A stretch of DNA of 64,000 nucleotides from Casuarina equisetifolia (lineage: Eukaryota > Streptophyta > Magnoliopsida > Fagales > Casuarinaceae): NCBI GenBank assembly GCA_028551475.1, contig CM052360.1, positions 20,804,682 through 20,868,681 of the forward strand, in the 5' to 3' direction. The notes below the pieces were generated by a model, which saw nothing but the letters and a program-made list of their open reading frames with translations, made no database searches and was not told the DNA's origin. Shown piece by piece: positions 53,601 to 64,000 of this stretch. A program made the translations under genes and the position numbers. Every line of letters starts with the position of its first letter. The stretch's first letter is position 1.

Positions 53601-55416
53601 TCTCTTCAACCCAATTGTCAAAATTGCCCGAGGCAATGTGTTCAGAGTGGCAATGAATGACCATTGTTTCTTCCAGAAACACAAAAGACCTAACCACATG
53701 ATTGCCCAACTTAAAATACCTGATTATTTACTCTAGTAGGTTCTGTGAGTTCACCAGCACCCATTTTATGCTTTTCATATTCGAGCAGTGCCTGCAGAAA
53801 AAAATTATGAGCAACAAAAAAACGAAAAAACACATTGCCGAAAGCAAACAAAAAGGTGAGCAACAAATATTTGTCAAGAGAACAAACTCCACAAGTAGAG
53901 CATAACCTTCTCATAGAAAATTCGGAATGTCCAAGAGACAGTAGTACAGGTCCTGGACAAGTAACACCAAAAACATCACAACTGGATTAAAAAAGAAAAT
54001 GTACACTATCCAAAATCGTATCCCTTTTAAAACTGAAAAAAAAAAAAAAACCCTTATTTTAGGGTGGGTGGCTTGGGGAAGGTGGCCAATAACTAAAGAA
54101 TAATGATACTCTTATGCTTGCAAGTTCTACTTCCTTCCATCTTCTTTCCTCCACAATAAAACCCCAAACCCGCTCTCCACCCCCTATTACCCCTCCGACT
54201 GTCATTTCTTCTTTGACAGGTGAAACTCATACTTTCGCTACAAGAGAGGCACAACTAAACATATCTTCTTTTCCTTACTTTGGTGGATTGAATGATTGCC
54301 CAACCTGCCGCCACAATTTGCATGAAGTCACCTATTAATTCCCACAAACAGAGATCAGGCCTATGAAAGCAGTGACAAGGGTACATAGACAGCAAGTCAA
54401 AGAATGTTCCATTCTAGTGAATCATGTAAGCAAGCTTAAGTGTGTGAATCACGAATCAAGTGAATCATGTAAGATGGTCCTCCAGGAACAAGAAAACATA
54501 ATTGGAATGCAAGGGGAAATAAAGTGGCAAACCTGTTCATAGCCACCAAGTTTGATTACCGCTCTCCATAACCTAAACAAAACAAAAGACGCTATTTTGA
54601 GTATAAAGTTAGAAAAAGTTCTCTAATATTATCCATATGCCAATTGCCAAACACTTACTTAAGCAAATTCAATTCCCTTTGGTAGAACTTTGGGGGCTTA
54701 AATTCCAAGCTATTCTCTTTGCAGAAATTTTCTACCTCCCTCGTGAATGCCACTTGCTCCTCCTCTGTTCCTGAATCATAACCCTCAACACCATCTGGCA
54801 CTACATGAAATGACTGCTCTGAACTCTTCATAGGAACCTCATGTCCTATATCCAACTTGAGTTTTGGTACTTGCTCCTTATTCTCTCTATTTGGAGACAA
54901 CTCCACGTGGCTCATCCCCACATTCAACTCAGTCTTTTTCTCATCATATTTGGCCCCTACCTTCATAGACGACTCATGGGGCGCAATAGGTGGCTGATTG
55001 TAAAGATTTAGATCATTGCCATCGGTTCCTTCAATGTCACTGTCTTTCTTGGTAAAGCCAGGTGCAGCTTCCATAGAGCTCTTAGGGTTAGGATCTGGTT
55101 GCAGCCGGTTAGATGGAATTGCATCGCTAATATCAGTTCCAGTTTTGCCATCTGTTAGGTCATTGGCAGCCATACTCGTATCATTAGTGGTTTTAAGGGT
55201 GGAGACTGCAGAATCAACTGGACCTTGGTTTTCGATTGGGAATTCATCAAGACCCTTGCTACCAATGCTTTTCTCAGTCTTCAGGTCCCCATTTACAACC
55301 TGGCCGGGGCTTGTTTTTTGGTCCTTCTCTTCGTCAACTTGTGTGCCGGTATGCACCGTCTGATTGTTATCTGTAACTTCCTCCATATATTTTCCCTCTT
55401 CTTTCTTATCATCCAT
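50611..55416 (-). CDS. ARID domain protein with C-terminal alpha-crystallin (HSP20-like) domain
   Basis: Nuclear chromatin protein of the plant ARID-HSP20 group (Arabidopsis At1g76510, At1g20910, At2g17410); these are reported subunits of the PEAT complex acting in heterochromatin silencing. Twelve exons in transcript order: 55416-54659, 54572-54533, 54331-54279, 53952-53907, 53791-53720, 52619-52497, 52362-52311, 52225-52150, 52055-51989, 51884-51834, 51262-51170 and 50715-50611, giving 511 aa. Residues 1-215 are acidic, low-complexity and probably disordered. The ARID lies at about 222-317 and is spread over exons 1-5, with LWRAVIKLGGYEQ and CKLWRQVGQSF. A linker has a basic LLKRKQR patch. 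The alpha-crystallin-like domain runs from about 410 to the end (DVGPPADWVKINVQRF, YALVPGLLREE, PSRIDPHQTSAVV). All donors are GT. The probable 5' leader extends to about 55.9 kb. Confidence 0.93.
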
Positions 55417-58333
55417 ATCTCTCTCTCTTTCTCGTTCACTTTTGCTTTCTCAAATTAGGCCTGTCTCGTTTATGGTAGAACAGAAAGGATAAAAATTGTT
55501 AAGGCTCTGCAAGACCACCCAAAAACTCAAACCATACCCTGATGATAAAAAATCTAATATACATGAAAAAACAGAAGCAAACAAAAACCGATGTCTTAAT
55601 TCATAAAGTTCCCTTCTTTCCAGTATCACAAGGGCTAAAGTAGAAATAGACCCAAGAGGCAAAGACTAGGTAGGAAAGCAAAGCAAGAGCACATAAACAT
55701 ACGGAAGCTAGAAAGAACAAATACAAATATTAGCATAACCACATACAATGGAGCGATAAGAAAAGAAAGAATACTCAATGCCCGCAACTCTAATGAGGTT
55801 TTGAGCTGCTAAAAGGGAACCAAGAACTCACCTCCGCCACTGCTCCTTGCTTTCTCCTCTCTGCTAAAGAGTACTCTGCAACCAGAAAGGGAAGCAATAA
55901 GCAAAAACGAAAGTCAAGCGTGTTTACAGGCTTCACCCAGCGACTGCTCCAACCTTTTGACTTCACCCAGCGACGGCTAAACCTTTTGCAGGCCTTTCCA
56001 TACAAATATTCCCCTTTTTTTCTTCTTCTTGATACCAAAACATGGACCTTTTTCCTTCCTAATATCCCCTTTGCCAAACAAAAGTTTGAATGTTCCTTTT
56101 AATCTTTGTTCAACGTGTCAAAATGGCCTGAAGGATTTTCGCTGAGCGACAAGATGAGGCAACATCCAATCCAAGCTTCAACTTTTAGCAAATCCCATGG
56201 TGCTTGCTGATGTAGGGACTCTGACCTATTTTTGCACGAATCGACCGGTTGAAAACTGTTGAAGTTTTTAGTCATTATTACATTTTTGAAATCTCAATTA
56301 AGCACAAACTCTATCTTTGTTGATGTTTTGACATTTACCCTCTTTTTTAAAGCACCTAGCACCTTATATTAAAATAAATAAAATTGAATGTAACACTTAT
56401 ATCTCTTACAAGTACAAATGACAATACATTAAATTATCCCTTAACAAATAAAACTAAGAAACTTGCATACCAACTCGCAAGAGTTAATTTTACAAGCAAC
56501 TTAACATATCAATATCAATCATATAAAGTGGCATATTATTTAGTTTTGAGAAAAAGATGATATTTATTTTTCTTGAATGCTCTAATAATCATGTTTTAAT
56601 ATTATAAAAGACACAATTACTAGTTTCCTATAAAAAAAAAAAGTGACAATTGGTTGTTTCTTGTAATCTATCATATAAGAGGTGGTTAAATCTTGTATAA
56701 ATGTCAAAAAATAAATGCTTATTTCATATAATCTATAGTCATTCTATCCATGTTACACAATGTTTTATGGAAGGGATAACTTATTATTTTTGTCTTCGTC
56801 TTATTCATTATTTTTAAAAGTAATTTTCACTTTATGATTATTTATTTAAATTGGACTATTCAGTTATGTCACATCATGTCATGTTACCTTATGATTCATG
56901 CTACGGTTTATAAATGATCATAGTAGCTTTTATTAAATGCAAACAAGAAGATTATTTTCGTATAAACATAAATTATCTTTTACTTAAAAGTTCAAAGTAA
57001 CCATTAACAATTAAAAATGGACTTGAGATGATAAAAAAAAGTTTGATTGAGAGATCTTAAAAAATAAGTATTCTCAACTTTAATATCATTGACTATATTT
57101 CTAATTAATATTAACATATTTTGATGTGGATTGTTGCGTTATTGTTTATATTGTTAGACAAAATTGATGGGATGTTGGATTATAAAAAAAATTAAAATAT
57201 GACAAATTGACTTCTAGTAAACTAGCATGCCATTTTATTTTACGAGAAATAGCCCCCTTCTTGGGATTTTACAATCCTCCTTTAGCTACTAAAATGAAGG
57301 CTTTTCCCTTTTATAAGATAAAGGATGATTGGTTTCTTTTTTGATAACTATCCCTTCAGTATCTAGAAAAGGGCTGTTGTCTTTTGCAAGAGAAGTGGCC
57401 ATTAGTCTTTCCTTATATATGGATAGCTTAAATGAGATGTTTCCATATAAAAGGGAAAAACCTATAATCATATCCTATAATCGTTAAAAAGTAAATGCTC
57501 ATATCCTATAATAGATGGTTTACCCTCACCTATCTTTAAAAATGCATTGTTAAAGGGAGAACTAGTTATCTTTTATCCCTTATTCTTATTGATTTTTCAA
57601 ATTGTTTCTATAATTTTACTTGTTATTTTGCAAACATTTGTTTCTTAGACTTTAATTTAGGTCTCCTTCATATGTGTTACTATATGATTAATACTAATGT
57701 GTGTAAATAATCATATTAACATTTTTCAAAATTGCAACAACAAAATTATTTTTGTAATTTTCTTATTACTCTTAATTTGTATCGAACTTTAATTTAGGTC
57801 TCACAAGAATTATTATATATGTTAAAATAAGAATTAACTAAAATAAAAATTATGATTTGTTTATTTAGTTACAAAATATCAAAAGCGTGAAAATTAAAAA
57901 ATATCAAAGACATAATGGTTTTAAAAGAGAATTGAGATCATTTTTTGATTATTAAAAATAGACAAGTGTATTTCAAAATCATCAAATTCTAAATCATTTT
58001 TCTCATTGTTTTTCAATTTTTTTTTATTTCTTTTGTTGTTAATTTTTATGCACTATATTTTATAAAAATTAATGTTCTAACCATATAAAATTTCATTAAA
58101 TATGTAAGCAAGATAGATAATAGAAAGGAAAAAGAAAGGGAATGGAATAGTTGAACCAATGATGGTCGGATCAATCCAAGTTGAGGAAAATCGACGATAC
58201 AAAGCGTTTACAGATCAATAGCGCGAAGTAGCAGATCAAGGAAATAAGATGTGGGCTAGAATAGAGTACGAAGACCACACCCACCATTCTCAAACTCCCG
58301 ACTCTTCTTTTTGCTCCTCTCTGAAAAAAGTTT

Positions 58334-58335
<2 letters not shown>
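55417..58335. other. Intergenic, probable ARID 5' leader then AT-rich spacer
   Basis: 55417-56100 likely contains the promoter and a spliced 5' leader of the ARID gene; a 95-codon minus-strand frame at 55790-56077 there is unsupported. 56.1-58.2 kb is very AT-rich with weakly repeated words (ATCCTATAAT-type near 57465-57515) and nothing recognisable. Confidence 0.45.

Positions 58336-58380
<45 letters not shown>
58336..58380. repeat. (CT)n microsatellite in FRS5 promoter/leader
   Basis: About 22 uninterrupted CT units, roughly 500 bases before the FRS5 start. Such CT runs are frequent near plant transcription starts. Confidence 0.92.
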
Positions 58381-58382
<2 letters not shown>

Positions 58383-58651
58383 CCCATTTTTAATTTTCTT
58401 TGAAAAATCGTCTTTTGTCCTGAATACGCCCTTCAAAATCGGAAACAAAATCACTTCCGGATTAATTCTAGGGTTTCTTTTTCTTTTTTCAGCAGAAACC
58501 CTAGACCAGTAACGAACTTTTCTTCCTAACCCCGTCTTGTTCTTCTGTCTCGGTTAAGCCACAACGAGTCTGGACGGGAAAAAGAAGGCTCTTGGGTTTT
58601 ACTTGTTTGTGTTGCAGTAATAGTTGGCGTGAGAGATAGGTTTGGTTGAAG

Positions 58652-58774
58652 ATGGAGCAGCAGGTTGCCTCTGTTAAAGAGGCTCTTACGCTTATGGGGT
58701 CAGTATTGCTGGTTTACCAATTTATTCCCTTTTTGTTTAGGATGAAGATTTCTGCTACGCCATTTGCGTTTTAA
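58652..58774 (+). promoter_or_regulatory. 40-codon uORF in the FRS5 leader
   Basis: An ATG at 58652 opens a 40-codon frame (MEQQVASVKEALTLMG...) ending with TAA at 58772-58774, before the FRS5 start at 58879. A GTCAGT at about 58700 could be the donor of a leader intron, which would change or remove the end of this frame. Whether it is translated is unknown. Confidence 0.4.
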
Positions 58775-58878
58775 CTAGAAGTATAGGCATACTGAATGCT
58801 TAGATAGTTGTAGAACTATAATAAAAGTGGATAAGAATCGCATAGTGGGGTTGAATTGGGCTCTTTCATAACACCCAC

Positions 58879-61800
58879 ATGGATAATGAGATGCTCGAAT
58901 TTGATATTGGGTTGGGAGGAGGTGGTGGGAGGGAAGCGGATGATGATGGGGTGGACATTGATGATGAAGAAATGGTTGATAGCCCATCTGCCACCAGTGG
59001 TGGGGCTGGAGGTGGTGCTATCAGCGCTGGTGAAATTTACCTTCCCGAGGGGGACCTGTTGGATCTTGAACCTTATGAAGGCATGGAATTTGAGTCTGAG
59101 GAGGCCGCCAAGGCGTTCTATAATTCTTATGCTCGCCGTGTTGGCTTCAGTACCCGTGTCAGCTCCTCCCGCCGTTCCAGGCGGGATGGGGCGATTATAC
59201 AGAGGCAATTCGTTTGTGCTAAGGAGGGTTTTCGCAATTTGAATGAGAAGCGCACTAAGGACAGAGAGATTAAGCGCCCGCGAACCATTACTAGAGTGGG
59301 CTGCAAAGCATCTCTGTCTGTCAAGATGCAGGACTCGGGGAAGTGGATTGTGTCTGGGTTTGTCAGAGAACATAATCATGAGCTGGTTCCACCCGATCAG
59401 GTGCACTGCCTTCGCTCGCATAGGCAAATCTCTGGTCCTGCCAAGACATTGATCGACACGTTGCAGGCTGCTGGAATGGGCCCTCGTAGGATTATGTCTG
59501 CCCTCATCAAAGAGTATGGTGGAGCAAGTAAAGTTGGATTTACAGAGGTTGACTGTAGGAATTACATGAGGAATAACCGCCAGAGGAGCTTAGAAGGAGA
59601 CATTCAACTCGTTATAGATTATTTGAGGCAAATGCATGCAGAGAACCCCAATTTCTTCTATGCTGTGCAGGGTGATGAGGATGGGTCTATGAATAATATC
59701 TTCTGGGCTGATCCAAGGGCGAGGCTGAACTATACTTACTTTGGGGATACCATTACATTTGACACTACCTACAGATCCAATAGGTACCGTTTGCCCTTTG
59801 CACCTTTCACTGGTGTAAACCATCACGGGCAACCTGTTCTGTTTGGTTGTGCTTTCCTAATAAACGAATCTGAAGCATCATTCGTGTGGCTGTTTAAGAC
59901 ATGGCTGACAGCAATGTCTGGTCGGCCTCCACTGTCAATAACAACTGATCATGATGCAGTGATACGTTCAGCTATAACACAGGTTTTCCCAGAGACACGC
60001 CATCGTTTCTGCAAATGGCACATCTTCAAAAAATGCCAGGAGAAGTTGTCTCAGGTGTTTCTCCAACACCCAAATTTTGAAGCTGACTTTCACAAATGTG
60101 TAAACTTGAGTGAGTCTATTGAGGAATTTGAATCTTGCTGGTTGTCACTTGTTGATGGATACAATCTCAGGGATCATGAGTGGCTTAGAACGATTTACTC
60201 TGAACGGAGGCAATGGGTGCCAGTATATCTGCGGGATACTTTCTTTGCAGAAATGTCCATAACCCAGCGAAGTGATAGTATGAATTCATACTTTGATGGC
60301 TATGTAAATGCCTCAACCAATCTGAGCCAGTTCTTTAAGCTATATGAGAAAGCTTTGGAGAGTCGCAATGAGAAAGAGGTGAAAGCAGATTATGATACTA
60401 TGAATACCGCCCCACTACTGAAGACTCCTTCTCCAATGGAGAAACAAGCATCTGAGCTTTACACAAGAAAACTATTCATGAGGTTTCAAGAGGAATTAGT
60501 TGGAACTCTAACGTTCATGGCTTCCAAGGCTGAGGATGAGGGGGGGATTATCACCTATCAGGTGGCAAAGTTTGGGGAAGATCATAAAGCATATTACGTG
60601 AAATTCAATGTTTTGGAGATGAAAGCAACTTGTAGTTGCCATATGTTTGAGTTTTCAGGTCTTCTCTGCAGGCATGTGTTGGCAGTTTTCAGAGTGACTA
60701 ATTTGCTAACCCTGCCTTCTCACTATATCCTTAAGAGATGGACAAGAAACGCCAAGAGCAGCGTTATATTAGAAGAACATACCAGTGTTGTATACACCAA
60801 TTACCTTGAATCTCATACTGTCCGGTTTAATACTCTACGCCACGAGGCTTTTAAATTTGTAGAGGAAGGGGTAAAGTCTCTGGAAACCTATGATATTGCA
60901 ATGAATGCTTTGAAAATGGCTGCACAAAAGGTTTCTCATGCAACCAAGAATGAGGGAAAAATAGTCATGGCCAATGGCCGTGTTAGGAGGAACGTGGTGA
61001 GTGGTGTGAGTCATGCAAATCGTGCCAGTGATGATCTTGAAGGGAGCTCGGGACAGCATATGACTGAGGTGAGAGTCATTTCATTTTTCTCCGTCCTTTG
61101 GTTTATTTGTCCTGTTACACTTGCTCGTAAATCATAAACTGGCTATGATTTTTATACTTAAATTATGTACTCGCTTAGCAAGTAAATTTTGTTCTGGTTG
61201 ATTACATTAAATTGTGTGCTGAATTGTCTTGGTATTCATTTTGTTTGTTATAATCATATTTGTCATCAAATAATTTTGTGGTGTTTGATCCTGCGACTTT
61301 ATCTGTGAATCTGGTGGGAAAATGCTGTGACTTCATAGGTGGAGATGGAAGAGTTCTGAATATGTATTCAACTTAAGAACACCCAGTACTGTTTGGAAGT
61401 TACTCTCGAGAAGTACATATAAAGCATACAAATGTGGGTGGGCAAGCTGGTTAAAGAGTGTCTAGAAGCTAACCGTCATATTGGCATAATGTAATCCCAT
61501 AATTTCCCATAAGAGGAAATTATTCTTGTATGCATATGAATCGCATAATTTCCTATTATTCTTGTTACACTCCTTCGCCCTTAACCTTCATGGTTAGTTA
61601 AGTTGTCTCGGGAAATCCTTGCTTCATAGTTATAGATTGCATCTGCGGAACCTTTGAAGAAGCTCCTATAGATCTTTTTGATTCGATGCATTCATGTTTC
61701 CACATCAATTCGTCTTGTATTTTACTAGGAACTGCAGAGAGTCTGATATTTTTCTGTGGCATTAAAGATTTTATGCCGTTTGGGTCTCTGTTGGTGTTGC

Positions 61801-62428
61801 AACCATGTATTGCCTGATTTCAGGTTATTGCCTTGGTGATCTTTTTGCCTTTCCTTTTAATTTCCCATTTGATGAGTGGCTAAAAGTATAAATGTTTTTT
61901 GTCTTAGTGATGTGCTTAGGATTGGTTTTCAAAGCTATTTATTTCTCTTACTACCATAGACTATTCTAGTAGGTGATGATTTTCCAGCTTAATTTTAGCC
62001 TTGAGGAGTCTATGGGATATGATGATCTAATATGCATGTGTATTCTTTTCATCATCTTTGATATCCTTAGAAATTGCATGCACATTGTTTAGGGAAGGAT
62101 ACTTTATAATGTTTCTTGTATTGCAATTTGTTTGGCCATTACACCTTGAATTCACAGATTCCATTCCAACTTCACACCTTAAGTGAAGCATTCCGATTTG
62201 ACACCATATGACAGATTTGATGTGCCCTGCTGTAACATTGCTTTGCATGTGCAGGATGACATGGACAAGAAAATCCGAGCTCTTAATGGTGAACTGGAGT
62301 CTGCAAATCGGAAATGTGAGGTTTATCGGGCTAACCTGCTTTCGGTTTTAAAAGATATCGAGGATCATAAGCTGCAGTTGTCAATTAAAGTGCAAAACAT
62401 AAAGATTAGTATGAAAGATGGCCTTTAG
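58879..62428 (+). CDS. FRS5: FAR1-related protein, FRS5 type (domesticated MULE transposase)
   Basis: Nuclear protein of the FHY3/FAR1 family, descended from Mutator-like transposases and, for its best-known members, acting as light-signalling transcription factors. Exons 58879-61068 and 62255-62428 give 787 aa (Arabidopsis FRS5 ~788). The start MDNEMLEFDIG matches FRS5. After an acidic, Gly-rich N-terminus comes the FAR1 zinc-binding domain at about 75-170 (Cys113, Cys142, His165/His167). The MULE transposase core lies at about 275-375, keeping Asp295 (TFDTTYRS) and Asp357/Asp359 (TTDHDAV). The SWIM zinc finger is at about 585-599 (CSC...CRH). Exon 2 encodes a 58-residue coiled-coil-like tail. 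No terminal inverted repeats were seen around it, consistent with a host gene. Its function beyond the family is not established. Confidence 0.96.
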
Positions 62429-63219
62429 ATGTTCAATACGGTTATACATGTAGCTTCCTTTTATTCCATTTCGGGTCTATCTAGTTCCAAAGTGTTCTTC
62501 AAAGCTGTATAAGATGGTTGTGGCCTTGTTTCTAATGCGTAGAAGTATTCTGGAATCGTCAGGAGGATATGGAGAACAGCCACAAGCGCAGAAAACATGC
62601 ACAGTTTATGTTAGGGTCTAGGCTTCTGATTTGGATCATCGGTGACTTAACATTTCTCACCATGTAAATGATTTCTTGCTGCATTTAACAGCCTTCCCTC
62701 CCTGTAAATTCAAATAATCGTAATATTTTAACCATGGATTATCCCCAAAGTTGTGTTGTAAATGATTGGAACAGTATTCAGCCTCTTATACTTATCCTGG
62801 AAAGTCAGAAAGAAATTGCCCAGATGGAGATGGTGAATGCAAACCGTAAATACCGTATTGCCAAAGGCACTCTGTTTGCAAGCCCTCATTTAATGTGAAA
62901 TTAATGTGATGTCTGTGTGGTACCGGATCACCGGCCGGCAAAACGCACAAACTAGACAGATTTCAGTGCCAGGAATCATGTTGAAACAAGAAAAGCATAT
63001 CCATATACCAGCCTAAGAATGTTCGCACTATTAAGCATCACAGGTGAAAAACACAAATTACTGCAAAGGAAAACGCTATGTTTCAGATCAAACAATGCTC
63101 ACCTGCCCCTACAATCTCGTGATCTCTCACCTGCATAATGCCCTCTGCCGAGTCAGTGAAAAAAAGCACCTAGTCCGTCAAAGACAGAAGAAACGTGAGA
63201 TTTGGCCTGCACATAGTGT
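62429..63219. other. Shared 3' region of two convergent FAR1-family genes
   Basis: 791 bases between two stop codons on opposite strands. It holds both 3' untranslated regions; no further coding frame is supported. Confidence 0.55.
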
Positions 63220-64000
63220 TCACTCTTTCAAACTAAGCCTTGCATTTTGAACTTTCACTGACAGCTTTAACTTCTGTTCTTCCATATCTCTCAGAACAGC
63301 CAGCAGGTTTGCTCGATATACTTCACAACGTTGGTTTGTGCTCTCCAAATCAGCAGTCAATTCACGAATTTTCTTTTCCTTCTCATCCTAACCATAAATT
63401 AAGGAAAAATTTTAGTGATGTTCTGGCATGTGTTCTTAGCATCTTTTGTAGAGGACACTATAGGATGTGAGGCCATATTTCCTCGTTATTTATATTTTTT
63501 GGCTAGCAACTTACACGCACCAAGTGGCTCTTTAGTCCATGATCTTATTCCCACTCAATTCTTTTGAGGAAAGGAGGTACCATTGAGCTAGATCTCATCA
63601 TCCATACACAAGACCATAAAAAAGATGGATGTTTTACAAGATGAGGCAAGAAAAAATAGTTGCATATACCTAATAAATTCAAGAGATTTTTCAAAAACTA
63701 AAAGGTAAACAAGTTTGATTCGTTTTAGATAATTTTACCCAACCTTCGCAAGTCGGTCCAAATAGGTACCCAAATTCCTTTGGAGAAAGGTTTTTAAAAG
63801 CATGAAATGGTTCTGCAGTATAAAATATGCGCAACAACAAGACAAATAAAACAAAGATAAGGGTCTTTGAAATAGATAAGACTGAAGAGTGGGAAGAAAT
63901 TACCGCAGATTGATATGCTGCCATCTGATTTTCTACAGTTGCATGCAACTCTTGCCCACCTCCATTCACCAAAGTACCACTGTGTGTAGCTCCTGGTCCT
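63220..64000 (-). CDS. FAR1-related gene, last two exons (cut by window edge), FRS9-like
   Basis: On the minus strand, exon 64000-63904 (continuing beyond the window) joins exon 63387-63220 through GT-AG signals in phase 0. The encoded tail is ...VENQMAAYQSA followed by DEKEKKIRELTADLESTN, then CEVYRANLLAVLRDMEEQKL and a stop at 63222-63220. This is plainly homologous to the last exon of the FRS5 gene (EVYRANLLSVLKDIEDHKL), so it is the C-terminus of a second FAR1-family gene in the opposite orientation. In Arabidopsis FRS9 (At4g38170) lies next to FRS5, so FRS9 is the best guess. The FAR1, MULE and SWIM parts are outside the window and cannot be checked. Confidence 0.82.

Noticed and set aside
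55790..56077. 95-codon minus-strand open frame upstream of the ARID gene
   Set aside because: It lies in the probable spliced 5' leader; Lys/Arg-rich composition with no domain.
63240..63470. Plus-strand open frame opposite the last exon of the second FRS gene
   Set aside because: It is the antisense shadow of a clearly homologous minus-strand exon.

Overview
This is nuclear DNA of a flowering plant, almost certainly a eudicot. Genes are split by short GT-AG introns rich in A and T, intergenic DNA is very AT-rich, and every recognisable protein belongs to a plant family: a CSLD glycan synthase, plant HMG-CoA reductase, an AT-hook/PPC protein, FAR1-related proteins, a THA8-like PPR protein and an organellar glutamyl-tRNA synthetase. 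No bacterial, plasmid or viral gene was seen. The species cannot be fixed from the sequence alone.

Layout, left to right. 1-244 (-): N-terminal end of a THA8-like PPR protein that runs off the left edge. 1755-5715 (+): organellar glutamyl-tRNA synthetase, 12 exons. 7001-18166 (+): BIG1-type ARF-GEF, 11 exons, with a GC-AG first intron and a 2.4 kb second intron. 18.2-25.3 kb: gene-free, with small tandem duplications and a retroposon tail. 25594-27531 (+): HMG-CoA reductase with only one intron. 27.6-41.2 kb: gene-free, with several direct-repeat clusters and long poly-C runs. 41208-42056 (+): single-exon AHL protein. 45636-49895 (+): CSLD4-type glycan synthase, 6 exons. 50611-55416 (-): ARID plus alpha-crystallin protein, 12 exons, several of them 40-53 bases long. 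58879-62428 (+): FRS5-type FAR1-related protein. 63220-64000 (-): last two exons of a second FAR1-family gene, running off the right edge.

Exon joins were worked out by hand from splice signals and reading phase. The joined lengths are 574 aa (GluRS), 1724 aa (BIG1), 578 aa (HMGR), 282 aa (AHL), 1109 aa (CSLD), 511 aa (ARID) and 787 aa (FRS5), all close to their families' usual sizes.

The genes are not a pathway cluster; what links them is gene order. As I recall the Arabidopsis map, FRS9, FRS5, CSLD4 and BIG1 are consecutive on chromosome 4 (At4g38170-At4g38200), while HMG1, an AHL gene (SOB3/AHL29) and an ARID-HSP20 gene are consecutive on chromosome 1 (At1g76490-At1g76510). Here the two sets are interleaved in one segment, as expected for an ancestral order from which Arabidopsis duplicates later lost different genes. 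The locus numbers are from memory and should be checked.

I did not find a novel defence or mobile system. The most informative unusual points are the interleaved gene order, a leucine at the brefeldin-A determinant of the BIG1 Sec7 domain, the intron-poor HMGR, the GC-AG intron, the tail-to-tail FAR1-family pair with matching last exons, and the repeat cluster at 29.8-31.8 kb.
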